A stretch of 53,378 bases of DNA from contig CAJQNY010000058.1 in assembly GCA_905479805.1 (NCBI GenBank), positions 1-53,378 on the forward strand. The letters are read 5' to 3'. The notes under the pieces were generated by a model. The model did no database searches. It saw only the letters and a program-made list of their open reading frames with translations, and was not told the DNA's origin. Each line of letters opens with the position of its first letter. Position 1 is the first letter of the stretch. A program made the position numbers and the translations under genes. This document shows positions 8,708 to 18,814 of this stretch, in pieces. The stretch is from an uncultured Arenicella sp. Lineage in GTDB: Bacteria; Pseudomonadota; Gammaproteobacteria; Arenicellales; Arenicellaceae.

Positions 8708-10411
8708 TTAGCTAAGTTCTTGTTGTTGTTTTTTGCGCCTTGATAACCATCGAAATAACGGAATGTGATGTGGGTTTTTATTAATAAGGCTGTCAATTAG
8801 TTCAGTGTTATCAGCCAATCGTTGTGCCATATTATGGGCATAACGTTTCAAGCAAAATAATACCTCATCACCAATTTGCAATTCAATTTTACCGGCGGGT
8901 AATAAATGGCTAACACCGCCACGCAGTAGCAATAATGGTATGCACTTTGCATTTTCCAAGAGGTCGTTATGGCTCACCTGAGAAATTGTCAAAGTTCTAC
9001 CGTTCGCCAAATGGCGGACGATTGCCGGCGACTCTTGCTCGTCGAGTACTAAACGCCAGGTGATTGGATCCCGGTTTCCGGTGAGTTCACAAATATCGTC
9101 GTGCAGTATGTTGGTGTCTTCATCACTTAAGCTTGAAGAGTACTTAATGAATTTGCTCACCAACGGTCTTGATATTGTGGTGAGGACTTCATTCGCGACT
9201 AACTGACTGCGGCGCATTATGTAGTCACACTTTGCTTGTACAAAGAGGCTTTGATTCGCTTCTTTATTGACCCGCCCAATGGTGTAAATATTGCTATTTA
9301 TTTGTTGTGCGGTGATAAGAATGGAGAGATTGTTAGCATCATCATCTGTAGCGGCCACAACCACTGTCGCATCCATGATGCCAGCCTCGTGTAATGTTTT
9401 TGCTTCAGTTCCGCGGCCCACAATAGTTCCTTCGGGCGCGCCTCTTGCCTCCGGCTCTGCTTCGACGATAACAAGTTCAATTCCGTCCTTACGTAAGTGA
9501 GTTTGGATCGCTTTGCCCAAGCGGCCATAGCCACAAACAACCCAACGTCCCTTAGGGAGAGCTCGTTCGGTAAGGTATTCAGCACTTTGTTGGTTGATAA
9601 ACCAATTTTGAATTCGATGTAAGCTCGGATTATGTACTAATAGGTTTAACCGTGCGGCAAACGTGAGGTAAGGGTTAATGATTGTGTCGGTTCCAAATGA
9701 GGCCATATTTTCGGCTTCATCTTGAATCTCTGATCGACAGATTACTTGCACTCGTGTGTTTAGGAGCTTGCATGCAACGGCGATCTGTAAATTAGTGTGG
9801 TCGTTCTCGGTAACCGCTATGACTCCATTGCAATTACTGTGGTTCAATCCCGCTGCCAGCAGATTGTTGGGTTCTGTGGTGTCTGCGGTCAATACAATAG
9901 GCGTGAAACTTAGGTCCTCTAACTCAATGCTGCTGGTTTGATCTGCGTTATAGTCAATAACCACGGTGGGTATACCCATTTCAGATAAGCCGCGGTTAAT
10001 CAGCATACCAGTCTCTCCGTAGCCACAGATTATGTAGAACGGTACTTCTAGCCGGCCAATATTGCGTTGAAAGGAGCGTTCTGCAATCGCTTGCTGGAAG
10101 GTGGGGTCCTGGAGCAGGCGTATTATGTTGCCGATCGCGTACAACCAAGAAACGACACTGATGTAAATGCAAACCAGTACCCAAGCTCTTTGCGCATCGG
10201 TAAACGCATAGGGGATTTCGCCAAAGCCTATGGTTGACCCCATAAAGCTAACAAAATAGAAGGCATGGAAAAAACTCATTCTCCATGGTTCGCCATTTGG
10301 ATCTACCCCAGGAATTAACGTCAGGCCCAAAGTGGCTACTGCGAACACAGTGATGAGCAAAATCAGTGGTGCGCGCAGGCGGCGCAGTACCAAAAAGAAT
10401 ACGTCAGACAT
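8708..10411 (-). CDS. Potassium-channel-like protein with two TrkA-N (RCK) domains
   Basis: 567 residues from the ATG at 10411, which directly follows a TTG in the same frame. Residues about 15-110 hold two transmembrane helices flanking a pore loop, with selectivity-filter residues TIGFGE at about 60-65. This resembles the classical TVGYG but with Ile and Phe. Two Rossmann RCK units follow: IICGYGETGMLINRGL at about 130 and VVCGYGRLGKAIQTHL at about 290. A TrkA-C-like region follows, with GDEVLFCL close to the end. Proteins of this build are ligand-gated K+ channels of the inner membrane. The altered filter leaves its ion selectivity open. It is followed by moxR and preceded by a DUF6394-like gene, all on the minus strand. 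Confidence 0.88.
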   Translation of the reverse strand: MSDVFFLVLRRLRAPLILLITVFAVATLGLTLIPGVDPNGEPWRMSFFHAFYFVSFMGSTIGFGEIPYAFTDAQRAWVLVCIYISVVSWLYAIGNIIRLLQDPTFQQAIAERSFQRNIGRLEVPFYIICGYGETGMLINRGLSEMGIPTVVIDYNADQTSSIELEDLSFTPIVLTADTTEPNNLLAAGLNHSNCNGVIAVTENDHTNLQIAVACKLLNTRVQVICRSEIQDEAENMASFGTDTIINPYLTFAARLNLLVHNPSLHRIQNWFINQQSAEYLTERALPKGRWVVCGYGRLGKAIQTHLRKDGIELVIVEAEPEARGAPEGTIVGRGTEAKTLHEAGIMDATVVVAATDDDANNLSILITAQQINSNIYTIGRVNKEANQSLFVQAKCDYIMRRSQLVANEVLTTISRPLVSKFIKYSSSLSDEDTNILHDDICELTGNRDPITWRLVLDEQESPAIVRHLANGRTLTISQVSHNDLLENAKCIPLLLLRGGVSHLLPAGKIELQIGDEVLFCLKRYAHNMAQRLADNTELIDSLINKNPHHIPLFRWLSRRKKQQQELS

Positions 10412-10466
10412 CAATCTTTATGTATCGTGAGTTGTTGGAGGGGTAATGAACGACTGCCACGCGTGT

Positions 10467-10850
10467 TTATTTGCGTAGCTGAGATGTTTCTATAATCAAC
10501 AAAATCACAGATAGTAGGTTTGCGACTAGCGCACCCCCAGCTAATGAAACTATGCTAGCGGTGGCGCTATTGCCGAGTGTTTCAACGCCGTTAATGCCCG
10601 CAATGCCCCACACGATAGCCGCAGCGATTAACTGTAAGTCAGCCACTAGGCTGGCAGCCAATACAGTTGACCCAAAACTCGTCCGATCACCGAATTTAAG
10701 AAATGTGCAAATCAAGCTTACGATGATTGCGCCGAATAGCTCATAAGGGTGGTGATGTTCTGGGTCGGCGAAGTGGCCTACAAAAAAGCCGAAATTGAGA
10801 GATAAGGCTAGAATGATGAAGAATGCGAAAAGCACTTTCTCTGAGTTCAT
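10467..10850 (-). CDS. DUF6394-like small membrane protein
   Basis: A 127-residue protein with four predicted membrane helices: about 6-24, 36-52, 62-86 and 97-122. Between the first two is a polar, histidine-rich loop (DPEHHHPYELFG), followed by the KFGDRT stretch. It resembles the DUF6394 family, which in several gammaproteobacteria sits beside TrkA-domain channel genes, as here; this assignment is from memory of the family. No function is established. The proximity to the channel gene (about 55 bases) suggests a role in ion transport or its control. A GGGAG ribosome site lies eight bases before the ATG. Confidence 0.7.
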   Translation of the reverse strand: MNSEKVLFAFFIILALSLNFGFFVGHFADPEHHHPYELFGAIIVSLICTFLKFGDRTSFGSTVLAASLVADLQLIAAAIVWGIAGINGVETLGNSATASIVSLAGGALVANLLSVILLIIETSQLRK

Positions 10851-11048
10851 AATCGGGGCTCCCTTGATTGAGCTAGGTTTGCTTAGGCTAAGTTTGGCTA
10901 CACTAAGAATTGTTTAGATTTATAATAAAGTTCAATCATGGTTTCGGTCTCTTCCTGTACGTTACTATCGTGTTAGTGATGCCGTAAACAAGTGAGACGA
11001 TCTAATCCTGACGAACAAGGCTAAAGCTTAGCATAATCATGAAATTTG

Positions 11049-11064
11049 TTGATCATCTAATCAA
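11049..11064. promoter_or_regulatory. Inverted repeat upstream of the nqr promoter
   Basis: TTGAT and ATCAA flank six bases (CATCTA), about 58 bases upstream of the proposed nqr -35 box. It looks like an FNR/CRP-type half-site pair, but the spacer is six bases where FNR needs four, so FNR binding is unlikely as it stands. It may be an operator for another dimeric regulator or chance. Confidence 0.25.
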
Positions 11065-11121
11065 GATTAGTCTTCAATTTCCCTGTTAAGTCAAAACCAT
11101 CTAAAATGACTTAGTTTCACC

Positions 11122-11149
11122 TTGCCCATGGATTGCAAAGTTGTATAAT
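11122..11149 (+). promoter_or_regulatory. Probable sigma-70 promoter of the nqr operon
   Basis: A -35 box TTGCCC (11122-11127) lies 16 bases before a perfect -10 box TATAAT (11144-11149). It points at nqrA, whose start is about 170 bases downstream, so the transcript would have a long leader. There is no other gene on this strand between here and nqrA. The gap 10851-11322 otherwise holds the divergent start of the DUF6394-like gene and the leader hairpin listed below. Confidence 0.6.
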
Positions 11150-11186
11150 GCGCCCGCTGATCGGCTGTTTTTTTATGGCCATGACT

Positions 11187-11211
11187 AGGCTTTTCAAAGT
11201 TTTGAGAGCCT
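11187..11211 (+). promoter_or_regulatory. Imperfect hairpin in the nqr leader
   Basis: AGGCTTTTCAA can pair with TTGAGAGCCT around a small loop, giving eight pairs (two of them G-U) plus three more after a bulge, followed by TTTCG. It lies inside the predicted 5' untranslated leader of nqrA. It could act as a weak attenuator or a stability element. The run of T residues is too short for a clear intrinsic terminator. Confidence 0.3.
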
Positions 11212-11322
11212 TTCGATATTGAGGTACTGAATCGTGTTTTTCATGGCCTGAGCAGATCATCACACTGAGCTAAATTTGAATGTCACAAAGTCTAATGCGT
11301 ATTGCGAAGTTCGAGGTAACCA

Positions 11323-12666
11323 TTGCTATTTAAACTCAAAAAAGGGCTAACATTGCCCCTCAAAGGCCGACCCGATGAACGCATCGACGCTGCCAATGAA
11401 GTTACTACTGTCGCTGTGCTTGGAGCAGACTATATCGGGCTGAAGCCAACTATGTTGGTATCAGAGGGTGATGTCGTTAAAGTTGGCACTCCTCTCTTTG
11501 AAGATAAGAAAAATCCTGGTGTACTCGTAACTTCTCCAGCTGCGGGCACGGTAAAAGCAATAAATCGTGGTGGTAAACGAGCACTTATTTCTGTCGAGAT
11601 TAAGGTAGATGGTGATGAAGCAGAAATGTTCTCGACTTCGGCTGAAAGTGATTTGGCGCAGCTCGAAATAGACAAAATTCGCGAAACATTGCAAAAATCA
11701 GGGCAGTGGGCAGGATTGCGCACCCGGCCATATGGTAGGGTTCCTGCGGTTGAGTCCTCTCCTCATTCAATATTTGTCACGGCCATTGATACCAATCCAT
11801 TGGCTGTTGACCCACAAGTAATCATTTCTGAGGATTCGGCTGCCTTTGCAAACGGTGTAACGATATTGAGCCGTTTTTCGGTGCCTGTCTACGTCTGTCA
11901 GTCGGATTCAGCACAACTACCCAACCTGACTAGTAATAATGCTCAGGTTGCTCGTTTTTCAGGCCCGCACCCGGCTGGGCTCGCGAGCACACACGTGCAC
12001 ATGATAGATCCAGTGGACGCAAATAAGACTGTTTGGACTATCGGTTACCAGGACGTGATTGCGATTGGTAAATTGTTCGTGAATGGCCGCTTGTCAGTCG
12101 AAAGGAATATTGCGGTTGCTGGTCCATTGGTGAATTCGCCGCGGGTCTTTAAAAGTCGGTTGGGCGCAAATGTTTCTGAGCTGATTCATGGCAGAACGGT
12201 TGAAGGAAAAATGCGCGCAATTTCTGGTTCTGTTTTTAATGGCCATAATGCCTATGGTCAGATTGATTTCCTTGGCCGCTATGATAATCAAGTTTCGGTA
12301 ATCGAGGAAAATGACGATAGAGAGTTTATGGGCTGGGTTGCACCCGGTTCACGTAAATTTTCAGCGCTAAATGTGTTTGTGTCTAGTTTCTTTCGGCCAA
12401 AAGCGTTCGATATCACCAGCTCGCAAAATGGCAGCCCTAGGGCAATTGTTCCCATCGGTGTTTTTGAACAAGTCATGCCGTTGGATATATTGCCGACACC
12501 ATTAATCAAGTCATTGTTAGTTAAGGATACTGATGCAGCGCAACAATTGGGTTGTCTAGAATTGGTAGAAGAAGATTTAGCCTTATGTACGTTTGTAGAC
12601 CCTGGTAAGCATGATTTTGCTCCGGTACTAAGGTCGACACTGACTCAAATAGAGAGGGAAGGATAA
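11323..12666 (+). CDS. nqrA: Na+-translocating NADH:quinone reductase subunit A
   Basis: A 447-residue protein that opens [16 protein letters not shown], matching the NqrA family, and contains the biotinyl/Rnf-like motif [21 protein letters not shown]. NqrA is the membrane-associated subunit of the six-subunit pump that oxidises NADH, reduces ubiquinone and exports Na+; it is linked to the quinone site. The start is a TTG with a GAGG ribosome site at 11313-11316, five bases before TAACCA and the codon; no ATG upstream fits. Its TAA stop overlaps the ATG of nqrB by one base (TAATG), which indicates translational coupling. Confidence 0.97.
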   Translation: MLFKLKKGLTLPLKGRPDERIDAANEVTTVAVLGADYIGLKPTMLVSEGDVVKVGTPLFEDKKNPGVLVTSPAAGTVKAINRGGKRALISVEIKVDGDEAEMFSTSAESDLAQLEIDKIRETLQKSGQWAGLRTRPYGRVPAVESSPHSIFVTAIDTNPLAVDPQVIISEDSAAFANGVTILSRFSVPVYVCQSDSAQLPNLTSNNAQVARFSGPHPAGLASTHVHMIDPVDANKTVWTIGYQDVIAIGKLFVNGRLSVERNIAVAGPLVNSPRVFKSRLGANVSELIHGRTVEGKMRAISGSVFNGHNAYGQIDFLGRYDNQVSVIEENDDREFMGWVAPGSRKFSALNVFVSSFFRPKAFDITSSQNGSPRAIVPIGVFEQVMPLDILPTPLIKSLLVKDTDAAQQLGCLELVEEDLALCTFVDPGKHDFAPVLRSTLTQIEREG

Positions 12667-13880
12667 TGTCATTCTTACGACGCACACTGGATAATATCCA
12701 TCCTCATGTTGTGGAGGGCGGCAAGCATCAAAAATTCTATGCACTCTACGAGGCAATAGATACATTCTTTTATAACCCTGCTGATGTAAATCAAGGGCGA
12801 AATCATGTTCGCGATGGTATCGACTTAAAGCGCGTTATGATCTATGTGTGGTTGGCCGCAATTCCTTGCGTGATCATGGGGGCATACAATGTTGGTCTAC
12901 AGGCTAATACTGTGATGCAGAACATGGGTTTGACGGAGGTTGTTGGTTGGCGAGGCGACATTTTAGCAATGTTTGGCATCGGCATTGATCCCACAAGTTT
13001 GATGGATAATTTTTGGCATGGATTTTGGTACTGGTTCCCTATCTACGCGACAGTTTTTATCGTTGGTGGCTTTTGGGAAGTGTTATTTGCATCCGTGCGT
13101 GGGCATGAAATTAATGAAGGTTTTTTTGTAACGTCTATTCTCTTTAGCTTGATCGTGCCGCCTAGTTTGCCATTGTGGCAGGCGGCTGTCGGAATAAGTT
13201 TTGGCATCGTCATTGGCAAGGAAGTTTTCGGTGGTACGGGTAAGAACTTTCTTAACCCGGCCCTGACAGGACGCGCATTTCTCTACTTTGCGTACCCGGC
13301 GCAACTTTCAGGTGATGCTGTATGGGTGGCCGTAGACGGTTTTACCGGCGCGACGGCTTTGAGTGTCGCAGCCAGTGGCGGCGTTGAGGCATTGTCCGCA
13401 GCTGGGTTTACTATGCAACAATCCTTAACAGGTTACATTGCAGGGTCTATTGGCGAAACGTCACTGATTGCTATTGGTATAGGTGCTCTCTTCCTATTGC
13501 TCACCAAAATAGCGTCTTGGCGCATTATGTTAGGGGTGGTAGTTGGCGTAATTGCTACTTCTTTACTATTCAATTTTATTGAGAGTGATACTAACCCTAT
13601 GTTTAGTGTCGGGCCAGTTTGGCACTTTTTGATCGGTGGATTGGCCTTCGGAACCGTTTACATGGCAACGGACCCGGTTAGTGCCTCGATGACTGATTTG
13701 GGTCGGTTTTGGTATGGTTTTCTAATCGGTCTTATGACGATTCTTATTCGTGTGGTTAATCCGGCGTTCCCAGAGGGAATCATGTTGGCGATTATTTTTG
13801 CTAACCTATTCGCTCCGCTGATCGATTGGTTTGTAATTCAGTCAAACGTTCGAAGGAGGACTCGTCGATATGCGCAATAA
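12666..13880 (+). CDS. nqrB: Na+-translocating NADH:quinone reductase subunit B
   Basis: A 404-residue polytopic membrane protein. The motif [10 protein letters not shown] places the covalent-FMN threonine at about Thr230, the site modified by ApbE. NqrB binds FMN and riboflavin and forms much of the Na+ pathway and quinone site. Several helices are visible, for example near 57-77, 122-141, 154-186 and 260-300. Length and order match the family. The gene is coupled to nqrA by a one-base overlap and runs into nqrC, whose first possible start lies inside the end of nqrB. Confidence 0.97.
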   Translation: MSFLRRTLDNIHPHVVEGGKHQKFYALYEAIDTFFYNPADVNQGRNHVRDGIDLKRVMIYVWLAAIPCVIMGAYNVGLQANTVMQNMGLTEVVGWRGDILAMFGIGIDPTSLMDNFWHGFWYWFPIYATVFIVGGFWEVLFASVRGHEINEGFFVTSILFSLIVPPSLPLWQAAVGISFGIVIGKEVFGGTGKNFLNPALTGRAFLYFAYPAQLSGDAVWVAVDGFTGATALSVAASGGVEALSAAGFTMQQSLTGYIAGSIGETSLIAIGIGALFLLLTKIASWRIMLGVVVGVIATSLLFNFIESDTNPMFSVGPVWHFLIGGLAFGTVYMATDPVSASMTDLGRFWYGFLIGLMTILIRVVNPAFPEGIMLAIIFANLFAPLIDWFVIQSNVRRRTRRYAQ

Positions 13881-14754
13881 AGGAAAAGTTATGAATTCGA
13901 AGTCCTTCAATTTGGCCGGTAAGCAAGGTGGTTTTTTCCATCTGCCAAATGATAATATGGTTAAGACCATCGGTGTGGCTTTAGTGTTGTGTCTTGTTTG
14001 TTCAGTGATTGTTTCAACCGCGGCGACTGTTTTGAAACCTAGACAAGTTGCAAATAAACAATTAGATATGAAGCGTAATATTCTGTCGGTTGCAGGAATA
14101 ATCGACGACTCTAAAACTGTTGATGAGCTTTTTGAACAAGTGGAAACACGGGTTGTGGACCTACAAACCGGTGAATATACCGAGGCGGTAGATGCACAAA
14201 GCTATGATCAACTCAAAGCGAGTAAGGAACCAGCATTTCGTGTGGAGCTCAGCCCAGAAGAAGATTTAGCAAATATTCGAGCTCGCGCCAAGTATGCAAG
14301 TGTTTACTTGGTGAAGAGCGGTAACGATCTTGAAAAAGTCATAATACCTGTGAAGGGTTATGGTTTGTGGTCTACCTTATTTGGGTTTTTAGCATTGGAA
14401 GGCGATGCCAAAACCGTCAGCGGGATTACATTTTATGATCATAAAGAAACGCCAGGCTTGGGTGGTGAAGTTGACAATAAAAAGTGGCAAGCAAGCTGGC
14501 AAGGAAAACAACTATTCGACCAGCAAGGCGCAGCAGTACTTGAATTGGTAAAGGGCAAAGTGGATTCGAGTTCCTCAGAAGCGCAATATCAAATCGATGG
14601 TTTGGCTGGCGCAACTTTAACCAGTAAAGGCGTATCAAACTTAATCCAATTTTGGGTTGGAGATAATGGCTTTGGCCCTTACTTAAATAAGCTTAGCGGT
14701 GACCGACGGAAATCGGCGCTCAATTCTGAACCAGTTACAGGTAATAGAGGTTAA
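13870..14754 (+). CDS. nqrC: Na+-translocating NADH:quinone reductase subunit C
   Basis: 294 residues from the ATG at 13870. A single N-terminal helix (about 32-54) anchors a periplasmic FMN-binding domain. The flavinylation motif is [10 protein letters not shown], with the modified threonine at about Thr249; the usual Ser before GAT is Ala here. Two starts are possible. The ATG at 13870 overlaps nqrB and follows a strong AAGGAGG by ten bases; the ATG at 13891 (seven codons in) has AGGA at six bases. NqrC passes electrons between the FMN on NqrB and the iron centre on the way to quinone. It carries about 20 more N-terminal residues than the Vibrio type. Confidence 0.96.
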   Translation: MRNKGKVMNSKSFNLAGKQGGFFHLPNDNMVKTIGVALVLCLVCSVIVSTAATVLKPRQVANKQLDMKRNILSVAGIIDDSKTVDELFEQVETRVVDLQTGEYTEAVDAQSYDQLKASKEPAFRVELSPEEDLANIRARAKYASVYLVKSGNDLEKVIIPVKGYGLWSTLFGFLALEGDAKTVSGITFYDHKETPGLGGEVDNKKWQASWQGKQLFDQQGAAVLELVKGKVDSSSSEAQYQIDGLAGATLTSKGVSNLIQFWVGDNGFGPYLNKLSGDRRKSALNSEPVTGNRG

Positions 14755-14760
14755 TTAGCT

Positions 14761-15459
14761 ATGGCAAGTGAAGCAAGAAAAGCACTGTTTGAACCGTTAA
14801 TCTCTAATAACCCGATTGCACTGCAAATCTTAGGGATTTGTTCGGCTTTAGCGGTTACAACACAATTATCGGTCGCGTTGATCATGTGTTTAGCGTTAAC
14901 GAGTGTAACCGCGTTCTCGAGCCTTTCTATCAGCCTGATACGTAACCACATCCCATCCAGCATTAGAATCATCGTGCAAATGACGATCATCGCATCATTA
15001 GTGATCGTAGTTGATCAGATACTTAAAGCTTATTCTTACGATACAAGCAAGAAACTGGCCGTGTTTGTCGGATTGATTATCACAAACTGTATTGTCATGG
15101 GGCGTGCGGAAGCTTATGCCATGAAAAATCCACCATGGCAGTCGTTTTTGGACGGAATTGGAAATGGCTTAGGCTACAGCGTTATCCTCATTATTGTCGC
15201 CACGGTCCGTGAGCTTTTCGGATCTGGTTCGCTACTCGGGTTTCAAATATTGACACCAATAAGTGAGGGTGGATGGTATCAACCAAATGGTTTGATGTTA
15301 TTGGCGCCAAGCGCATTCATTATTATTGGTTTGACTATATGGGTGATTCGAGCGTTAAACCCGGAGCAAGTTGAAGACCCTGACTTTGAAATGCAGCAGG
15401 CGCATAACTCGAATGCTCACGGTGCCACGATTGCAACGACTTCTAAGGGGGCGTTCTAA
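14761..15459 (+). CDS. nqrD: Na+-translocating NADH:quinone reductase subunit D
   Basis: A 232-residue membrane protein of the NqrD/RnfE family with about six helices. Typical stretches are [20 protein letters not shown] and [20 protein letters not shown]. Cys27 and Cys110 sit in half-helices, in the positions that hold the shared intramembrane iron centre with NqrE. A GAGG precedes the ATG. The stop codon TAA overlaps the ATG of nqrE by one base, as in nqrA/nqrB. Confidence 0.97.
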   Translation: MASEARKALFEPLISNNPIALQILGICSALAVTTQLSVALIMCLALTSVTAFSSLSISLIRNHIPSSIRIIVQMTIIASLVIVVDQILKAYSYDTSKKLAVFVGLIITNCIVMGRAEAYAMKNPPWQSFLDGIGNGLGYSVILIIVATVRELFGSGSLLGFQILTPISEGGWYQPNGLMLLAPSAFIIIGLTIWVIRALNPEQVEDPDFEMQQAHNSNAHGATIATTSKGAF

Positions 15460-16064
15460 TGGATTTGGTTAGCATTGCGGTCAAAGCCGTATTTATCGAG
15501 AATTTAGCTCTGTCGCTATTTTTGGGAATGTGCACATTTCTTGCTGTATCAAAGAAGATTGAAACGGCTATAGGCTTAGGCTTCGCCGTATTTGTGGTGC
15601 TAGCCATTACGGTGCCGATTAATAATTTACTCTATCAGTTTGTACTGCGCGAAGGTGCGTTGGCATGGGCCGGATTACCGGATACCGATCTAAGTTTTCT
15701 TGGGTTAATTAGCTATATTGGCGTTATTGCGGCATTAGTACAGATTTTGGAGATGGTGCTTGATCGTTTTGTGCCGGCACTGTACAACGCCCTCGGTATT
15801 TTCTTACCGTTGATCACCGTGAACTGCGCGATATTGGGCGCCGTTTTGTTTATGGTTGAACGCGACTACACGTTTACAGAAAGTGTTGTGTATGGCGCAA
15901 GTAGTGGTTTTGGTTGGGCACTGGCCATAACAGCGCTGGCAGGCATACGTGAAAAACTTAAATACAGTGATGTGCCTGATGGGTTGCAAGGCCTTGGCAT
16001 TACTTTTATTACCGTCGGCCTTATGGCGATGGGTTTCTTAGCATTTTCTGGTGTGCAGTTGTAG
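15459..16064 (+). CDS. nqrE: Na+-translocating NADH:quinone reductase subunit E
   Basis: A 201-residue membrane protein of the NqrE/RnfA family with about six helices. It contains [19 protein letters not shown] near the start and [16 protein letters not shown] in the second half; Cys25 and Cys123 are the expected iron-centre ligands. NqrE is the inverted-topology relative of NqrD and forms the centre of the pump with it. Its start overlaps the nqrD stop by one base. A 62-base gap separates it from nqrF. Confidence 0.97.
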   Translation: MDLVSIAVKAVFIENLALSLFLGMCTFLAVSKKIETAIGLGFAVFVVLAITVPINNLLYQFVLREGALAWAGLPDTDLSFLGLISYIGVIAALVQILEMVLDRFVPALYNALGIFLPLITVNCAILGAVLFMVERDYTFTESVVYGASSGFGWALAITALAGIREKLKYSDVPDGLQGLGITFITVGLMAMGFLAFSGVQL

Positions 16065-16126
16065 GGCGCTCTAGCAAATCATAGATATTTCATTTTATTT
16101 AACTACCGAATTACTCGAGTTAATTT

Positions 16127-17347
16127 ATGTTAGAAATTGGATTAGGCGTTGGATTTTTTACGCTCATCGTATTGACCTTGGTTGCTATTATTTTGTTTGC
16201 TAAAAGCAAGCTGGTCGCGAGTGGCAGCGTGAATATTCTGATCAACGGCGAGAAAACGATACAGGTGCCCGCTGGTGGCAAACTTCTAGGGTCTTTGGCA
16301 GATCACAAATTGTTTGTATCATCAGCCTGTGGTGGTGGTGGAACATGTGCCCAGTGTCGGGTAAAGATTCATGAAGGTGGTGGGTCTATTCTTCCAACAG
16401 AAGAAACGCATATTACTAAACGTGAAGCTAAAGCCGGAGACCGTCTTTCTTGTCAGGTGACTGTCAAACAGGACATGGAAATTGAAGTTCCTGAAGAAGT
16501 ATTCGGAGTCAAACAGTGGCGTTGTAAGGTTCGCTCAAATGACAACGTGGCCACCTTCATCAAAGAGCTCGTTCTTGAACTACCCACAGGTGAAAACGTT
16601 GATTTTAGAGCGGGTGGTTATATTCAAATTGAGTGTCCACCCCATGAGTTGAAGTACACGGAATTTAGCGTGCAAGAGGAGTATCGACCAGATTGGGATC
16701 ACTTTAATATCTGGCAATTTGAATCCGTGGTTGATGAAACAGTGGTTCGTGCTTACTCGATGGCAAATTACCCGGAAGAGAAGGGAATAATTATGCTGAA
16801 TGTGCGCATAGCGTCACCTCCGCCACGGACAGAAGGTTTGGCACCAGGGCAAATGTCATCGTATATTTTTAATCTAAAAGAAGGCGATGAAGTCACTATT
16901 TCCGGGCCATTCGGTGAGTTCTTTGCGAAAGATACGCAAGCTGAGATGGTGTTTATTGGTGGTGGTGCGGGCATGGCTCCAATGCGGTCTCATATTTTTG
17001 ATCAGCTTGAGCGATTGAACACTGATCGTAAAATGACATTTTGGTATGGCGCGCGTAGTCTACGCGAAATGTTTTACGTAGAAGATTTTGATCGTCTCGC
17101 TGAAGGTCACGGTAATTTCGAATGGCGTGTGGCTTTATCCGATCCGCAAGACGAAGATAATTGGGATGGTGATACTGGGTTTATCCACAATGTGCTCTAT
17201 GAAAATTACTTGAAAGATCATCCAGCGCCGGAAGATTGCGAGTTCTATATGTGTGGTCCTCCAATGATGAATCAGGCTGTCATTAGCATGTTGCATGATT
17301 TAGGTGTCGAGGATGAAAACATCCTTCTAGATGACTTTGGTGGTTAA
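16127..17347 (+). CDS. nqrF: Na+-translocating NADH:quinone reductase subunit F
   Basis: A 406-residue NADH-oxidising subunit. One N-terminal helix (about 5-25) anchors it. A plant-type 2Fe-2S domain follows with Cys68, Cys74, Cys77 ([12 protein letters not shown]) and Cys109. The FAD domain shows RAYSMANYP and the NADH-binding part [14 protein letters not shown] and CGPPMMN near the end. NADH gives two electrons to FAD here, which pass through the 2Fe-2S cluster to the membrane subunits. The length and the final residues LLDDFGG are typical of NqrF. Confidence 0.98.
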   Translation: MLEIGLGVGFFTLIVLTLVAIILFAKSKLVASGSVNILINGEKTIQVPAGGKLLGSLADHKLFVSSACGGGGTCAQCRVKIHEGGGSILPTEETHITKREAKAGDRLSCQVTVKQDMEIEVPEEVFGVKQWRCKVRSNDNVATFIKELVLELPTGENVDFRAGGYIQIECPPHELKYTEFSVQEEYRPDWDHFNIWQFESVVDETVVRAYSMANYPEEKGIIMLNVRIASPPPRTEGLAPGQMSSYIFNLKEGDEVTISGPFGEFFAKDTQAEMVFIGGGAGMAPMRSHIFDQLERLNTDRKMTFWYGARSLREMFYVEDFDRLAEGHGNFEWRVALSDPQDEDNWDGDTGFIHNVLYENYLKDHPAPEDCEFYMCGPPMMNQAVISMLHDLGVEDENILLDDFGG

Positions 17348-17361
17348 CCCGCGGTTCTATC

Positions 17362-18420
17362 ATGCCAAATCTTTTTAAAGGCTATCAAACCAAAAACAGC
17401 GAGCTTGGCTCGCTGTTTTTGGTTCTGTGTACTATTTGTTTCTCGTTCGGGCTCAGTTCTTGCAGTGAAGCAGAGTTAGGTGACACTCACGTATTTGACG
17501 GTCTCACGATGGGGACAAACTATCAGATCACCCTTGTGTCAGATTCGACATTAGACGCTAATGCAATTGAAAAGGGTATTGCATCGAGGATCGAGCAGGT
17601 GAATCGCAGCATGTCGACCTATTTGCCGGCTTCAGAAGTGAGTCGAATTAATAACTCGCTTGCGAATGTGACTATTCCTATTTCCTCTGATCTTAGGAGT
17701 GTCTTGGAGGAAGCACAGCGAATTTCTTCGCTTACAGATGGCGCATTTGATATTACTCTGGGTCCCGCCGTAGATTTGTGGGGGTTTGGGCCCGAAGGCT
17801 CGGTCAATGAAGAACCAAGTTCGCAGCAATTGCAGGAAATCAGAGGCGCTGTAGGGCATGAAAAGCTGGTTCTAAGCGCAGAAGGAGTGAAGAAACTACA
17901 CGATAAAACGCGCATTGACCTTTCTGCAATAGCTAAGGGTTATGCCGTCGATGAAGTTGCCACCTTCTTGACTGAGTCAGGAGTATTGAACTTTTTGGTA
18001 AATATTGGCGGTGAATTGAAGGCCAGCGGGAAACGCCAGGATGGGCAGTTGTGGCGAATTGGGATTGAAAAGCCCCAATTGATGGGAGGGGTGCAAAAAG
18101 TACTTGAGCTGCGCGACTATGCTGTTGCTACCTCGGGCGACTATCGAAACTTTTTGATGATTGATGATAAAAAATTTTCCCATACTATCGATCAGGCCAA
18201 CTTGAAACCTGTTTTCCATAAATTGGCATCTGTTACCGTGGTGAGTGATAAAGCGAGCAATGCAGATGCTCTCGCGACTGCGTTGTTGTCAATGGGGGAG
18301 GTTAAGGCCTTAGAATTTAGTAATAAGCACGGTATACGTGCGTACTTTATTTTGAGGGAGGAGGGCGGTGACACCTTCAAAGAGCTGTTCAGCGATGAAT
18401 TCGCAACATTATTACCATAA
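17362..18420 (+). CDS. apbE: FAD:protein FMN transferase
   Basis: A 352-residue lipoprotein-type ApbE. Its N-terminal helix ends in a lipobox LSSC, so the mature protein would be anchored from about Cys33. Family motifs include TMGTNYQITL, STYLPASEVSRIN, DLSAIAKGYAVD, FLVNIGGELKASG and ATSGDYRNF. The enzyme moves FMN from FAD to threonines in NqrB and NqrC in the periplasm, so its place 14 bases after nqrF fits. No clear ribosome site precedes the ATG, and a perfect 17-base-pair hairpin lies inside codons 9-21, so the exact start and the coupling to nqrF are uncertain. Confidence 0.95.
   Translation: MPNLFKGYQTKNSELGSLFLVLCTICFSFGLSSCSEAELGDTHVFDGLTMGTNYQITLVSDSTLDANAIEKGIASRIEQVNRSMSTYLPASEVSRINNSLANVTIPISSDLRSVLEEAQRISSLTDGAFDITLGPAVDLWGFGPEGSVNEEPSSQQLQEIRGAVGHEKLVLSAEGVKKLHDKTRIDLSAIAKGYAVDEVATFLTESGVLNFLVNIGGELKASGKRQDGQLWRIGIEKPQLMGGVQKVLELRDYAVATSGDYRNFLMIDDKKFSHTIDQANLKPVFHKLASVTVVSDKASNADALATALLSMGEVKALEFSNKHGIRAYFILREEGGDTFKELFSDEFATLLP
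17388..17424 (+). terminator. Perfect terminator-like hairpin at the nqrF/apbE junction, inside the apbE reading frame
   Basis: AACCAAAAACAGCGAGC and its exact reverse complement are separated by TTG, giving 17 base pairs with a GC-rich top and an A/T-rich foot ending in TTTTTGG. It begins 40 bases after the nqrF stop. It resembles an intrinsic terminator, but it is translated as part of the apbE signal peptide if the ATG at 17362 is right. It may limit read-through from the pump genes to apbE. Confidence 0.6.
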
Positions 18421-18512
18421 AATTCTTGTACTTTGTTCAATGTGTTACTAAAGTACGCCCTATAAGTTCGACCTGAACAATTGCATGAGCTGGTAACACA
18501 GCCACCATTTTT

Positions 18513-18728
18513 ATGAATACATTTATTCTTACCTTCGGAGTCTTCAGTCTCGTGATGATTGGCATGGCGGTGGGTGTAATAGTGAGCAACCGTGAGATAA
18601 AAGGAAGTTGCGGTGGTCTTAATGATATTGATGGTTTGCAAGGTGCGTGTGACATCTGCGAAATTAAGGAGCAATGTAAACGTCGCAATAAAATGCTTCG
18701 TAAAGCATTGATGGAGAGTGACGACTAA
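18513..18728 (+). CDS. nqrM: Na+-NQR maturation protein NqrM
   Basis: A 71-residue protein with one N-terminal membrane helix (about 4-24) and four cysteines in the NqrM arrangement: Cys33 (KGSCGG), Cys46, Cys49 (ACDIC) and Cys55. NqrM (old name DUF539) is needed to assemble active Na+-NQR, probably by delivering iron to the NqrD/NqrE site. It lies directly after apbE, the usual order nqrABCDEF-apbE-nqrM. Its ribosome site is weak. Confidence 0.92.
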   Translation: MNTFILTFGVFSLVMIGMAVGVIVSNREIKGSCGGLNDIDGLQGACDICEIKEQCKRRNKMLRKALMESDD

Positions 18729-18814
18729 AGTTGTCGTGACGACTATCTAGGCCATGGACTATTAAACTTACTTTTGAATCGGCCCCTCATTGAACTCTAA
18801 AAATTTCACTTCTG

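Noticed and set aside
11049-11064. FNR site in front of nqr
   Set aside because: The half-sites are right but the spacer is six bases instead of four, so I list it only as an inverted repeat.
18428-18456. Inverted repeat GTACTTT/AAAGTAC after apbE
   Set aside because: Seven AT-rich pairs with a 15-base loop and no T run; not a terminator, and too weak to call an operator.
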